The notes beneath the pieces were generated by a model. It saw only the letters and a program-made list of their open reading frames with translations. It was not told the origin of the DNA and did no database searches. Shown one piece after another: positions 44,834-53,932 of a stretch of DNA of 64,000 nucleotides (the first letter of the stretch is position 1; the number at the start of each line of letters is the position of its first letter). The translations under genes and the position numbers were made by a program. Source of the DNA: Bordetella flabilis (GTDB taxonomy: Bacteria; Pseudomonadota; Gammaproteobacteria; Burkholderiales; Burkholderiaceae_B); contig NZ_CP016172.1 of the NCBI RefSeq assembly GCF_001676725.1, positions 682,001 to 746,000 of the forward strand, read 5' to 3'.

Positions 44834-47800
44834 CTAGAAGTGGTAAGCGAAGCGGGCCGTTGCCGTCTGGCTGGTGAAGTTGCTGCCGATATCGGCCGAA
44901 TACCCCGCTCTTACTTCGTAGCCGCCCGCGCGGAACAACTGCAGCCCCAGGTCGATCTTGGCCAGCACTTCAGGCGACTTGATGTAGTCGGTGAAGGTGC
45001 CGTTGGACGAATCCGCGTTCGAGAAGCTGGACGTTACCGTACGCGTATTGTCGGGTCGCCAGCTCAAGCCGAACGCCGCATAGGCGCGGATCGTCGTCTT
45101 CGGATCCAGGTCGCCGCGCCGCCCGAATTCGATCATGGGCGAGAACGAGACGTTGGTCTGGTTCGCGGTGCGCACCTTCAAGGCATATGGCGACGAGCCG
45201 CCTTCTTTGAAGCCGGGCGCATGCGTGTGGACGACATCCACGTCGGCGTAGGGCCTGATGTACCAATCGCCGCGATCGAACTCGTAGCCCGCGCGGAATC
45301 GGCCGCCGGCCAGGAAGATGTTGGAATCGCTGCCCAGCGATACCGAATCCCCGAACACGTTGACCTGGCGGTTGTTGTTGAACGATCCGGTCGCCATGGC
45401 CAGCGATCCGGCGAAATACCACGGGCCCCTCAGATGCTTCACCGTGAGCGAACCGTCGTATACGTCGCCGTCGCCGGACGACCCGCCCTTTGTGCGGGCG
45501 TAGGTCTGCCCGGCAGCCAGCGAGCCGCCTACGAACCAGTTGGGCGCAACCTGGTGCTGCACGCCGATGCGGTACGTAGTGCCCGAGACGTGGTAGCCCT
45601 GGATGTCGCTGGTGGACGATTGATCGGTCCAGCGGCCGCTGATTTGGCCCCAGACGCAGTTATCTTCGCCCAGCTGCACGCTGTCGCCGACGAAGATGGG
45701 GCAGCTCATGCCTGCGCCGAGGATGGTCCCTGCGGACTCGATGACGGCCATGGACTGCGCCTGCGTCGCCTTGCTCGACAGGTTGTTCAATGTGTCCTTA
45801 TAGGTGCCGACATCGTCGATGTGCGAAAGACCCGCGAACGTCGTGGCCAGGCCACGATCGACGTTGCCCCAACCCCGGCTGTAGTAGTTCGCCAGCGAAG
45901 ACTGGCTATCGTTGAGCGGGCTGATATTCGGCGTGAAGCTGGCAGGCGTCAGCGTGATCGTGTTGCCCGAGGTCCTGGCATCCCAATCGAACACCAGCGA
46001 ATCCTTCGCCTGCGCGGTCGTGGCGAACGTATTGGCCGCGAATACGGCAGGCGTGGTGCCAGGCAGCAACGAAACGGCATTGGGCGCGATCAAGCCGTCG
46101 AGGGAAGCCGTACCGTCGACCTTGAACAGGCTGACCTGGTTGTTCAAGGAGTCGATGACCGGACTGAGGCTGCCCGTACTGGTCTGGATGAAGCGGCCGT
46201 GTACGTTGGTCGTCATCGCCGGGTTATCGAAGGCAATCGACCCCTGGTTCAGGATATCCGCGCGCGCGGACGCACCGGGGACCCATGTTCCGCGGTTCAG
46301 CAAAGTACCGCGATCGTTCTGCAGCATGCCCTTGCTGTCCACTGGGCCGGGAGTCCAGGTTCCGTTGTTATCGTTGTTCTCGGTGGTGTCGAGGGACATC
46401 GACCCCACGATGGTGCCGAGGTTCGTCACCGCGACGCTGCCGCCGCCCGTTGCATTGACGGCGAGGCCGCCCGAACCCAATACGGACGTGAGGACGCCGC
46501 CTTCCTGGACCTTGAGCCAGCCCTGGTTGTCGTTCGAGTCGCCGCCCGGACGATCGATCCACACGCCCGCGCCGTTACCGGAGCCGCCGGTGACCGTGAC
46601 GATCGTGCTGGGATCCCCGCTTCCGATCACCACATTCGGCGTCGCATTGGTCAGCTGCGCGAAACCGGTTGATTGCGCGAAGATGCCGATGCCGTTCGTG
46701 CCCGTGGCCGATACCGATCCGCCGAGCAGCGTTACCGAGAAGTTGTCGCTGCCGTTGGCCCCCGTGCCGCCGCAGCTCGCTTGGCTGCAGCCGTCTGCCA
46801 TTGGCGTTCCCGCATACAGCGAGGACCCGTTCAGTATCAGGCCGCCGCCGCCTCCAACGCTTTGCGCGAAGATGCCGATGCCACCGGGACCGTTGGCGCT
46901 GATATTGGCGTACGAGGTGATGATGACCGGCCCACCGTTGGCCTGGCTGGTGCTCGCCTGTTTCGAGAAGCCTGGCTGGTACCCGGTATAGAGGGAAGGG
47001 GTGGTATTGCTGCCGTCGTTGACGCGGATGATCCCCCCGCCGCCGCCAATGGATTGCGCCACGACGCCCATGCCGGCCGTGCCGCTGGCGGTGATGACCG
47101 AACCCGAGGTCAGATTGATGTAGACGCCGCCGCCGGACGCCCCCGATGACGTGCTCATGCTGCCCAGCTGGGTCGTCGTTCCTCCCGACGCGGCCTGGTT
47201 CGCGATGATATTGCCCCCGCCCCCGCCTATGCTCTGCGCCAGGATGCCATACGCGCCGTAGCCGGTCACATTGACGAAGAGCGGATAATTCTGGAAATTC
47301 TGGTTGATGTAGACGTTGGCACCCGATCCGCCCGAGTTGTTTCCCCCGCCTGCCGTCAGCGTCATGCTGCCCGACACCTGCTTCGATCCATACTCGGCCC
47401 ACACGCTGGATCCGGCGCCTGCAATGCCGCCGCCGCCGCCGATGCTTTGCGCGTTGATGCCGTCGGCGAACGTTCCTGAAGTGGAAATCGTACTGCCGAG
47501 GTTGCCATCCTCCTGGATGTACACGTTGCCGCCCGAGCCGCCGCTTCCACCAGCGCCGCCGCCCGAGGCGCCCAACGAGATACGTCCACCCAGCGCATCG
47601 GAGCCGTCGGCACCCATGCCGCCGCCGCCGCCGATACTTTGCGCGACGACCCCCGTGGCGCCATAACCGACCGTTTGCACCACGCCGCCATCCTGCAGGT
47701 TGACCGTAACGGTCCCGCCCGATCCGCCGGCGCCTCCCGTGCCGCCCACTGCCACATCATAGGAGGCGTTGATCTCGGCCCAATCGCCGCCCCTGCTGGA

Positions 47801-50800
47801 CGCGAGTGCAGTGCCGCCCTTGCCGCCGCCGCCACCGATGGATTGGGCCACGATGCCGTGTGCCCAGTCCCCGGAACTGGGCGCCTGGTTGCCTCCCGCG
47901 ACGACGGGATTGCCGACCGTCGCGATTTTCGAGGCCAGCCACACCGTTACCGGACCGCCATCGCCGCCGGCGCCGCCCTGTCCGCCGACGTTCATGTTCA
48001 GCGTCGTGTTTTCCTGCGGCGTCGACTGATCGTTCAGCCAGCTGGTGACATCGCTCGTGAATTCGCGTCCCTGCATGGCCTGGAGCACCGGATTGTCCCC
48101 CGAGCCGTCCGACCCGGACGAACCGCCCACTCCGCCGCCGCCGCCGATCGACTGCGCCACCACGCCGGTTGAATCGTTGCCGTGCGTCGTGATGGGGGCC
48201 TGCACGTTGACCACCACCGTTTGGCCCGAGCCTCCGCTCGCGCTCGACGCATGGCCCATGCTTAGATTCACGCCGGGCTTCTGAGTGGGCCCGCCGTCTT
48301 GCTTGAATGACTGCGCGAAACTGAACGACCCGCCTTGCGAAGTGCCGCCGCCGCCGCCGATCGATTGGGCGATGATGCCCACGGCGGAAGACCCGTAGGT
48401 TTGTATGCCATTGCCCGGATAAAGGGCCACCGTGGTATTGCCTCCGTTGCCGCCGGGCGAACCGGAACTGCCCAGATTGATCGAAAGCGAAGTGGTCGAG
48501 CCCGTGCCGAAGTTCTGCGTATTACCGGCACCCACCCCGGCGTCGCCGCCGCCGCCGCCAATGGACTGCGCCTTGATCCCGGCGGCGTAGTCGCCGTAGG
48601 TCACGATGGAGGTCGGCGCTGCACCGCTGCCGTCCGCCCAGATCCCGCCCCACTGGTCGGTACCGCCCCCGATGGCAACCTGGACCGTGCCGCCCGCGCC
48701 CGCGCTGCCGCCATTACCCGAGACGGTGGCCGTCAAACTGATGCCGGGCGAGAAGCCGGTCGGCGCCGAATCGGATGTGTATCCGACGGCGGCGGACATG
48801 GCCGAAGAATCGCCGCCGTTGCCGCCTCCGCCGCCGATGCTTTGCACCATCGCGCCGGTTGCGCCGTTTCCAACCGTGGTGATCTTCGCGCCGGTGGACA
48901 TGGCGAACATCGCCGTTCCGCCGTTGCCGCCACCGCCTCCGTTGCCGCCTACCCCCATCGACTCGGAGAGCGCCAGCTGGCTGCCATCGGGCTCGAAGGG
49001 GGTGGAGATGGCGATGGCCTGCGCACTGGCGGCGCCGCCATGCCCGCCGCCGCCGCCAATGCTCTGGACAACGACGCCGTAGCTGTCCACCGGCTGTACG
49101 TTGCAGGCGCCATTCGAAGTGCCGGGGCAGATCCCCGTTGCGGCAGACGATCCGTTGAGGAGGCTCGGGCTCTGTCCCGTGGCGATCGAACCTCCGGTCA
49201 TGTTTATGGCCGCGATTCCGCCATAGCTGGGCGCATTGCCGCCCGCTCCGCCCACCGCAAGCGAAACGTCGTACATCGGACCCACGGAGGTGCTTGTCGC
49301 CGATCCACCCGTGCCGCCGCCGCCGCCAATGGACTGGGCGACGAGGCCGACGGACTTATTGCCGGCCGTCGATATGACCGCGCCGTTCGTATTGATGGTC
49401 ACCTGTCCACCCGTGCCCGCCGCGCCGCCCGTGCCGCCGATCGCTTCCGACACGGATATGCCGTCTGCCACGGCATTGCCGCCGTTGCCGCCGCCGCCGC
49501 CTATCGACTGGAAGACGACGCCATGCGCGATGTCGCCTACGGTGATGACTTGGGTACCGCTGTTGAGATTGGCCGTGAGCGTCCCGCCGTTGGCGGAATT
49601 GCCGCCATTGCCGCCGATGGCGACCGATATGCCGGAAGCTCCGCCACCGTCGCCGCCGCCGCCGCCGACGGACTGTCCGAGTACACCTATGCCGCCCGCC
49701 GCGGTCGTCGACACGCTGCCGGTATTGGTGAAATTGATCGCCCCGCCATCGCTGCCGTTGCCGCCATTGCCGCCCACGGCGGCGATGATGCCGGACCCCG
49801 CGCCGCCGGCGCCGCCGCCGCCGCCGATCGATTGCAGCAGGATGCCTTGCGCGCTGTCGCCGGCAGTGCTGATGGCACCGCTGTTGGTCAGGTTGATCGT
49901 GCCGGCGGCGCCGCCGGCCGCCCCGCTGCCCCCACCCGAATGACCCAGCGACCAGCTCGAGCCGCCCGTCCCGCCGGTCCCGGCCATCGCCTGCGCCAAT
50001 ATGCCGCGGGATGTGGGACCCGCTGTCGAAATCGCGGCGCCGTTATTGATCGTTATCGTGCCTACGTTGCCGCCGGCGCCGGCGGTGCCATCGTTGCCGC
50101 CGAACCCTGCGTTCTTGCCGTTGTTATTGCCGCCCGCCGCACTCAGGCTTTGCGCGAATATCCCCATGGCATCGGTGCCATAGGTGGTCGTGATGGTGGA
50201 AGCGCTGTCCGTCGTGATGGTGATGTTGCCCGAGTTCCCTCCCGCGCCGCCGTCTCCTCCGTAGCCCTTGGCGGTGCCCGCGTCCGCGGAACCACCATCC
50301 GCGCCGACGCCACCTTCCGAACGCGCCATGATGCCCGGCGAGTTGGAGTGATGGGTAGTGATGAGAGAGTTCGTCACCGATATCGTGATGTCGCCGCCCG
50401 CGCCACCGGCCCCGCCGTTGCCGCCATGCGAGTTGCCGGCCGCCGACGTATCGGCATCGCCGCCGTACCCACCGGCGCCGCCCAGGCTGGAGGCATAGAT
50501 AGCGGGCGAGCTAGGGGCATCCGTTGTCAGCCCTGCAAAGTTGCCGTTGCTTCCCTGGACCGTGATCGTTATGGGACCGGCATTGCCGCCCGCACCTCCG
50601 TCGCCCCCATGCGAAGCCGAGAATGCCGCGTCGTGGCTGTATCCCCCGAAGCCGCCCGCACCGCCAACCTGGGTTGCCGCGATCGCAGGCGAAAAGCCCA
50701 CGCCATAGGATTGGGTGGTTATCGACGCCCAACGCGATGGGGCACTGAAGGTAATGTTTGCGCCGCTGGTGCTTCCGCCGGCGCCCCCGTTCTCCGATGG

Positions 50801-51853
50801 GTTCGAATCTCCGCCGACCTGGGAGGCCGGCGTGCCGCCGTTGCCACCGGCGCCCCCGACACCGTAGGCAACGAACCCGGGTAGATAATCGTTGTTGGTG
50901 GTAATGCTGGAATCAGCATGGGTGATGGTCACGAGGCCGGCGCTTCCGCCTTGTCCGCCGGAATTGTTGTTGCCTTCGACTGCTGACCCCGCGTTTCCAC
51001 CGACACTTGCGGCAACAACCGCGCCGCTGGGTATGGCGGGCTGCGCACTCGGCGGCGTCCCGGAGACATTCACGTAAACGTCGCCGTAATAGGTCAGGTT
51101 CACTGTCGCGGAGCCGCCATTGCCACCCCAGCCGCCGTTGTTATTCGAATTGCCGGAGTCTGTGCTGCCGCCCTGGCCGCCTTGCGATAAGGCCTGGATG
51201 CCATAAACGCCGCTATTGCTGCTGCCTGCGTTCTGCCACGTCCAATTGAGTCGGGCGGCCTGGTTCAGGGTCACCTGCACCGTACCGCCATTTCCGCCTC
51301 CGCCCCAATTGCTGCCATTGCCACCGAATGACATCGCCTGGATGTCGGCGAATCCGGTCGATCCCGACGCCGTTGCGTTCAGGTTGTTGTCCGAACTGGT
51401 AATGGTGACGCCGGAGGACGCTCCGCCCGGACCGCCGTAGCTTGGGCCGCCGGAATCGACCGAGTTGCCGCCTTGGTCCGTCGCCCAGATTGCGGCGCCG
51501 CTTACGATCGGACCGCTGGCGTTCAGCGTGATCTCGGCGGTGTTGTTGATCTTGATGCCATTGGAGGTGGAACCGCCCGTGGAGCCGGTGGTTCCGCTTT
51601 GGCTTTGCCAGATCCCGAAGATGTATCCGTTGCCATCGACGGCGGTCTGATTAATGACGGAATTGTTGTTTACCGTAATGCCCGACTGCGCATCTGCTGC
51701 CATGACCGGCATGATCGCAAGGAGAGCGCCGGCAAGGACGTGAAGTTTGAAGGCGCCGGGGAAGCAGCCATGGATCGACGTTTTTATGAGGTATTGAGCG
51801 TTGCCGGTAGCCACGCATTGTCTCTTTCCCCCCGCATTGATCGACTGCCTCAT
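44834..51853 (-). CDS. Giant glycine-rich autotransporter (type Va secretion)
   Basis: This 2339-residue protein has a long N-terminus with a signal sequence (about residues 34-55, KLHVLAGALLAIMPVMAADAQ). A passenger of about 2000 residues is rich in Gly, Ser, Asn, Thr and Ala and is likely a beta-helix. A C-terminal beta-barrel (about residues 2065-2339, from NCVWGQISGRW) ends in a terminal phenylalanine (FAYHF). Fifteen copies of QS(I/V)GGGGG lie between residues 670 and 1670, with about ten weaker versions before. Small Cys pairs (C-x7-C near 911 and C-x4-C near 1689) are the only passenger cysteines seen. It is exported and displayed at the outer membrane, probably as an adhesin. No ESPR-type extended leader is evident. 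It is a single-gene unit. Confidence 0.95.
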   Translation of the reverse strand: MRQSINAGGKRQCVATGNAQYLIKTSIHGCFPGAFKLHVLAGALLAIMPVMAADAQSGITVNNNSVINQTAVDGNGYIFGIWQSQSGTTGSTGGSTSNGIKINNTAEITLNASGPIVSGAAIWATDQGGNSVDSGGPSYGGPGGASSGVTITSSDNNLNATASGSTGFADIQAMSFGGNGSNWGGGGNGGTVQVTLNQAARLNWTWQNAGSSNSGVYGIQALSQGGQGGSTDSGNSNNNGGWGGNGGSATVNLTYYGDVYVNVSGTPPSAQPAIPSGAVVAASVGGNAGSAVEGNNNSGGQGGSAGLVTITHADSSITTNNDYLPGFVAYGVGGAGGNGGTPASQVGGDSNPSENGGAGGSTSGANITFSAPSRWASITTQSYGVGFSPAIAATQVGGAGGFGGYSHDAAFSASHGGDGGAGGNAGPITITVQGSNGNFAGLTTDAPSSPAIYASSLGGAGGYGGDADTSAAGNSHGGNGGAGGAGGDITISVTNSLITTHHSNSPGIMARSEGGVGADGGSADAGTAKGYGGDGGAGGNSGNITITTDSASTITTTYGTDAMGIFAQSLSAAGGNNNGKNAGFGGNDGTAGAGGNVGTITINNGAAISTAGPTSRGILAQAMAGTGGTGGSSWSLGHSGGGSGAAGGAAGTINLTNSGAISTAGDSAQGILLQSIGGGGGAGGAGSGIIAAVGGNGGNGSDGGAINFTNTGSVSTTAAGGIGVLGQSVGGGGGDGGGASGISVAIGGNGGNSANGGTLTANLNSGTQVITVGDIAHGVVFQSIGGGGGNGGNAVADGISVSEAIGGTGGAAGTGGQVTINTNGAVISTAGNKSVGLVAQSIGGGGGTGGSATSTSVGPMYDVSLAVGGAGGNAPSYGGIAAINMTGGSIATGQSPSLLNGSSAATGICPGTSNGACNVQPVDSYGVVVQSIGGGGGHGGAASAQAIAISTPFEPDGSQLALSESMGVGGNGGGGGNGGTAMFAMSTGAKITTVGNGATGAMVQSIGGGGGNGGDSSAMSAAVGYTSDSAPTGFSPGISLTATVSGNGGSAGAGGTVQVAIGGGTDQWGGIWADGSGAAPTSIVTYGDYAAGIKAQSIGGGGGDAGVGAGNTQNFGTGSTTSLSINLGSSGSPGGNGGNTTVALYPGNGIQTYGSSAVGIIAQSIGGGGGTSQGGSFSFAQSFKQDGGPTQKPGVNLSMGHASSASGGSGQTVVVNVQAPITTHGNDSTGVVAQSIGGGGGVGGSSGSDGSGDNPVLQAMQGREFTSDVTSWLNDQSTPQENTTLNMNVGGQGGAGGDGGPVTVWLASKIATVGNPVVAGGNQAPSSGDWAHGIVAQSIGGGGGKGGTALASSRGGDWAEINASYDVAVGGTGGAGGSGGTVTVNLQDGGVVQTVGYGATGVVAQSIGGGGGMGADGSDALGGRISLGASGGGAGGSGGSGGNVYIQEDGNLGSTISTSGTFADGINAQSIGGGGGIAGAGSSVWAEYGSKQVSGSMTLTAGGGNNSGGSGANVYINQNFQNYPLFVNVTGYGAYGILAQSIGGGGGNIIANQAASGGTTTQLGSMSTSSGASGGGVYINLTSGSVITASGTAGMGVVAQSIGGGGGIIRVNDGSNTTPSLYTGYQPGFSKQASTSQANGGPVIITSYANISANGPGGIGIFAQSVGGGGGLILNGSSLYAGTPMADGCSQASCGGTGANGSDNFSVTLLGGSVSATGTNGIGIFAQSTGFAQLTNATPNVVIGSGDPSTIVTVTGGSGNGAGVWIDRPGGDSNDNQGWLKVQEGGVLTSVLGSGGLAVNATGGGSVAVTNLGTIVGSMSLDTTENNDNNGTWTPGPVDSKGMLQNDRGTLLNRGTWVPGASARADILNQGSIAFDNPAMTTNVHGRFIQTSTGSLSPVIDSLNNQVSLFKVDGTASLDGLIAPNAVSLLPGTTPAVFAANTFATTAQAKDSLVFDWDARTSGNTITLTPASFTPNISPLNDSQSSLANYYSRGWGNVDRGLATTFAGLSHIDDVGTYKDTLNNLSSKATQAQSMAVIESAGTILGAGMSCPIFVGDSVQLGEDNCVWGQISGRWTDQSSTSDIQGYHVSGTTYRIGVQHQVAPNWFVGGSLAAGQTYARTKGGSSGDGDVYDGSLTVKHLRGPWYFAGSLAMATGSFNNNRQVNVFGDSVSLGSDSNIFLAGGRFRAGYEFDRGDWYIRPYADVDVVHTHAPGFKEGGSSPYALKVRTANQTNVSFSPMIEFGRRGDLDPKTTIRAYAAFGLSWRPDNTRTVTSSFSNADSSNGTFTDYIKSPEVLAKIDLGLQLFRAGGYEVRAGYSADIGSNFTSQTATARFAYHF
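46845..49840 (-). repeat. Repeat region of the autotransporter: 15 QS(I/V)GGGGG units
   Basis: On the plus strand the block shows recurring CCGCCGCCGCC-type tracts that encode GGGGG. Each lies at the end of a unit of about 50-90 residues of the form hydrophobic-x-x-QS(I/V)GGGGG, then a Gly/Ala/Ser stretch, then a T/V-rich strand. Thirteen units have QSIGGGGG and two QSVGGGGG. The coding is imperfectly repeated, so the array is old. Length change by recombination would stay in frame. Confidence 0.9.
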
Positions 51854-52276
51854 CCCTGTGTTCCCTTTAAATGGCTTCCGGGCATACCGGCGGCTGACTC
51901 GCCAATCAGCGTGGGTTTTGTAATGAAATGATTCGTTATCGTTGCATTGCGTTGCGTGGACAGGAGATTAGCAAGGCTTTTTAAGGAATAAGACAGTAAT
52001 CGTTCTTTGTTGGTACAAAACGACATATGGGGCCGGGTGACACGTACCGATGTGACCCGTCAGGCCGAACGGCAACCGCCGCCGCAATCCATGCGGCGCA
52101 CAGTTCAAAGGTGTCCCGCAGGGGAATCCATATGGCTGAGGTCCGTCCATGCCATGGCGATATTGACCATAATGGGCCCCAGCCCGGCGCCGCGGGACGG
52201 CAGGTGCCTGCCTCGCGCTTCCTCATCTTGCCGATGGTGATACGGCCGGCCGCAGACGCGCACTGGGGATGTCTCG
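51854..52276. other. Intergenic region upstream of the autotransporter
   Basis: These 423 bases contain an AT-rich patch (about 51920-52020) that should hold the autotransporter promoter on the minus strand. I cannot assign -35 and -10 boxes with confidence. No gene is supported. Confidence 0.5.
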
Positions 52277-52633
52277 ATGACGACACCGGAAAATCCTTGC
52301 GACGAGTCAGTGCGCACCCGCCGGCGGAGGCCGCCGGATCTGCCGCAAGGCTATCGGGCTGGATTGATCACCGCCATTACGGTGTTGCTGGGCTTTTCGC
52401 TGGGTTTCCTGCGTTACTGGGGCTTCGACGCGCCCGGCGAATGGAGCGTCCTGTCGGTGTTGCCGGGTATCGCCTTGTTCCTGGCCACCCTGCTGCAGAT
52501 CGTTGCCCTTTACCGAGCCTTGCGCCTGGACGATGAGGCGGAGGACGAATACCTGAAAACCGTGCGATGGTTCATCGGGTCGGCCGTGTTGCTGCTTCTG
52601 GGCCTGACGGCGGCGTTATGGGAGGTGGCCTGA
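52277..52633 (+). CDS. Small membrane protein, three predicted helices
   Basis: This 118-residue protein begins with a charged Arg-rich segment (residues 12-23) and has hydrophobic segments at about 28-47 (LITAITVLLGFSLGFLRYW), 58-77 (VLSVLPGIALFLATLLQIVAL) and 97-115 (WFIGSAVLLLLGLTAALW). I do not recognise a named family. GGGGA precedes the ATG by seven bases. It stands alone between the autotransporter and a convergent amidotransferase-like gene. Membrane topology is inferred. Confidence 0.75.
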   Translation: MTTPENPCDESVRTRRRRPPDLPQGYRAGLITAITVLLGFSLGFLRYWGFDAPGEWSVLSVLPGIALFLATLLQIVALYRALRLDDEAEDEYLKTVRWFIGSAVLLLLGLTAALWEVA

Positions 52634-52808
52634 TGTGACGATGGCGGCGTCTGCGCAAGTGGACTTGCGGCCATTGCGGGAGAAGAGGGATGAGCAGCCG
52701 ATCGCGGTCGCGGCGTGCCGATGAAGGATTTTAGTTTCATCCGGGGAACCATCGGTCAGGCGAACCGATGGCGCGCGCGGCCCTCCGCAGTGCATGTCCT
52801 TGACGCGC

Positions 52809-53498
52809 TCATGATGACTTCCCCGCGAGTTGCTGGAGCAACAGCGCCGCGGTCGACGCCGAGGACGCGGGGTTCTGGCCCGTGATCAGGAGGCCGTCGC
52901 TGACGACGTAAGGCGCCCAGTCCGGCCCTTTGGAGTAGCTGCCGCCCTTCGCCTTGAGTTCGTCCTCCACCAGGAAGGGCACAACGTCGGTGAGGCCGAC
53001 GGCGGCTTCTTCGGTGTTGCTGAAACCGGTAACCTGCCTGCCTTCGACCAGCGGGCGACCGTCCGGCGACTTGATGTGACGCAGCACGCCCGGCGCATGG
53101 CAGACCAGCGCGATCGGCTTGCCGGCAGCCAGGAAGGACTCGATCAGCGCGGCCGAGTCCTTGTCCTCGGCCAAATCCCACATCGGGCCGTGGCCACCCG
53201 GGTAGAACACGGTGTCGAAACCGGCCTGCGTCACGCTATCCAGGCGCACGGTCGCGGCCAGTTGTGCGGTGGCCTGGGCATCGCCCTCGAAGCGACGGGT
53301 TTCATCGGTCTGGAATGCCGGCTCGTTGCTCTTGGGGTCGAGCGGTGGCTGCCCACCTTTGGGCGAGGCCAGCACGATCTCGGCGCCGGCATCCTTGAAG
53401 GCGTAATAGGGAGCGGCCAGCTCTTCGAGCCAGAAGCCGGTCTTGCGGCCCGTGTTGCCGAGCCTATCGTGCGAGGTCAGGACGATCAGAACTTTCAT
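52809..53498 (-). CDS. DJ-1/PfpI-family protein (type 1 glutamine amidotransferase-like)
   Basis: This 229-residue DJ-1/PfpI-superfamily protein has the nucleophile elbow A-L-V-C133-H-A-P-G-V-L, the oxyanion-side FYPGGHGPMWDL, and the N-terminal VLIVLTSHDRLGNTGRKTGFW of the Hsp31-like subgroup. TEEAAVGLTDVVPFLVEDEL near the C-terminus is also diagnostic. These proteins act as glyoxalase III or deglycase-like or chaperone-type stress proteins. GGAGAAGC precedes the ATG at 53498. It stands alone. Confidence 0.93.
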   Translation of the reverse strand: MKVLIVLTSHDRLGNTGRKTGFWLEELAAPYYAFKDAGAEIVLASPKGGQPPLDPKSNEPAFQTDETRRFEGDAQATAQLAATVRLDSVTQAGFDTVFYPGGHGPMWDLAEDKDSAALIESFLAAGKPIALVCHAPGVLRHIKSPDGRPLVEGRQVTGFSNTEEAAVGLTDVVPFLVEDELKAKGGSYSKGPDWAPYVVSDGLLITGQNPASSASTAALLLQQLAGKSS

Positions 53499-53932
53499 TT
53501 GCTTCTCCAATTCAGACAATTAGGCCGCTGGTCGCATCGGGAGACGTAATAAGCGCTCCCGGCATGCGACTGCGGAATGCCTTTCTTAAGTGCCATGCGG
53601 ATGGCTTCGGATGAGTCGACCACCTTCGCACCCAGCTTAACCGCCAAGCACTCGCCTCGGCAGTCTGCGAAAGACTGGGCCATCTATTGCGCGGCCCACG
53701 GCGACCTTGCGTCTGGACCAGCGATGACGCTGTTCGTCTGCATCCACGGCGCCCACGAAGTCGTACCAGCGCGCAGGTCGACGGACGTATCGCGCCCAAC
53801 AACATTTCTGCGTGGTGTGTTGCCCGAGTTGGCGCTAGCGCGAGGGGGCGGGTTTCCCCCTATTTGCATACGTATGCAAGCGCCAAAAACTGCCGGCTTA
53901 TCCAGTCATTCCGTCCGTAGGGAAGGAGATCC
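53499..53932. other. Control region of the histidinol-dehydrogenase-like operon
   Basis: These 434 bases lie between the divergent DJ-1-like gene and the catabolic operon. A 16-bp palindrome (listed separately) sits 53 bases before the first start codon. Short frames across the region have no recognisable product. Confidence 0.55.
53864..53879. promoter_or_regulatory. Perfect palindrome with central CG, probable LacI-type operator
   Basis: TTGCATACGTATGCAA is a perfect 16-bp palindrome ending 53 bases before the ATG at 53933. The central CG and A/T-flanked half-sites are typical of LacI/GalR-family operators, and a LacI-family gene is the third gene of the operon behind it. Confidence 0.75.

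Noticed and set aside
46845..49840. Regularly spaced GC-rich repeats that could suggest a CRISPR array or non-coding satellite
   Set aside because: The repeats encode QS(I/V)GGGGG in one long frame with a signal peptide and a beta-barrel; spacing and sequence are not those of a CRISPR.
50795..50820. GGTTCGAATC, similar to a tRNA T-arm
   Set aside because: It lies inside the autotransporter frame and no acceptor, D or anticodon stem can be built around it.
48335..50884. Open frame of 849 codons on the plus strand inside the autotransporter gene
   Set aside because: It is the complement of the repeated Gly/Ser/Asn-rich coding sequence; the product is an Arg/Ala-rich pattern without motifs.
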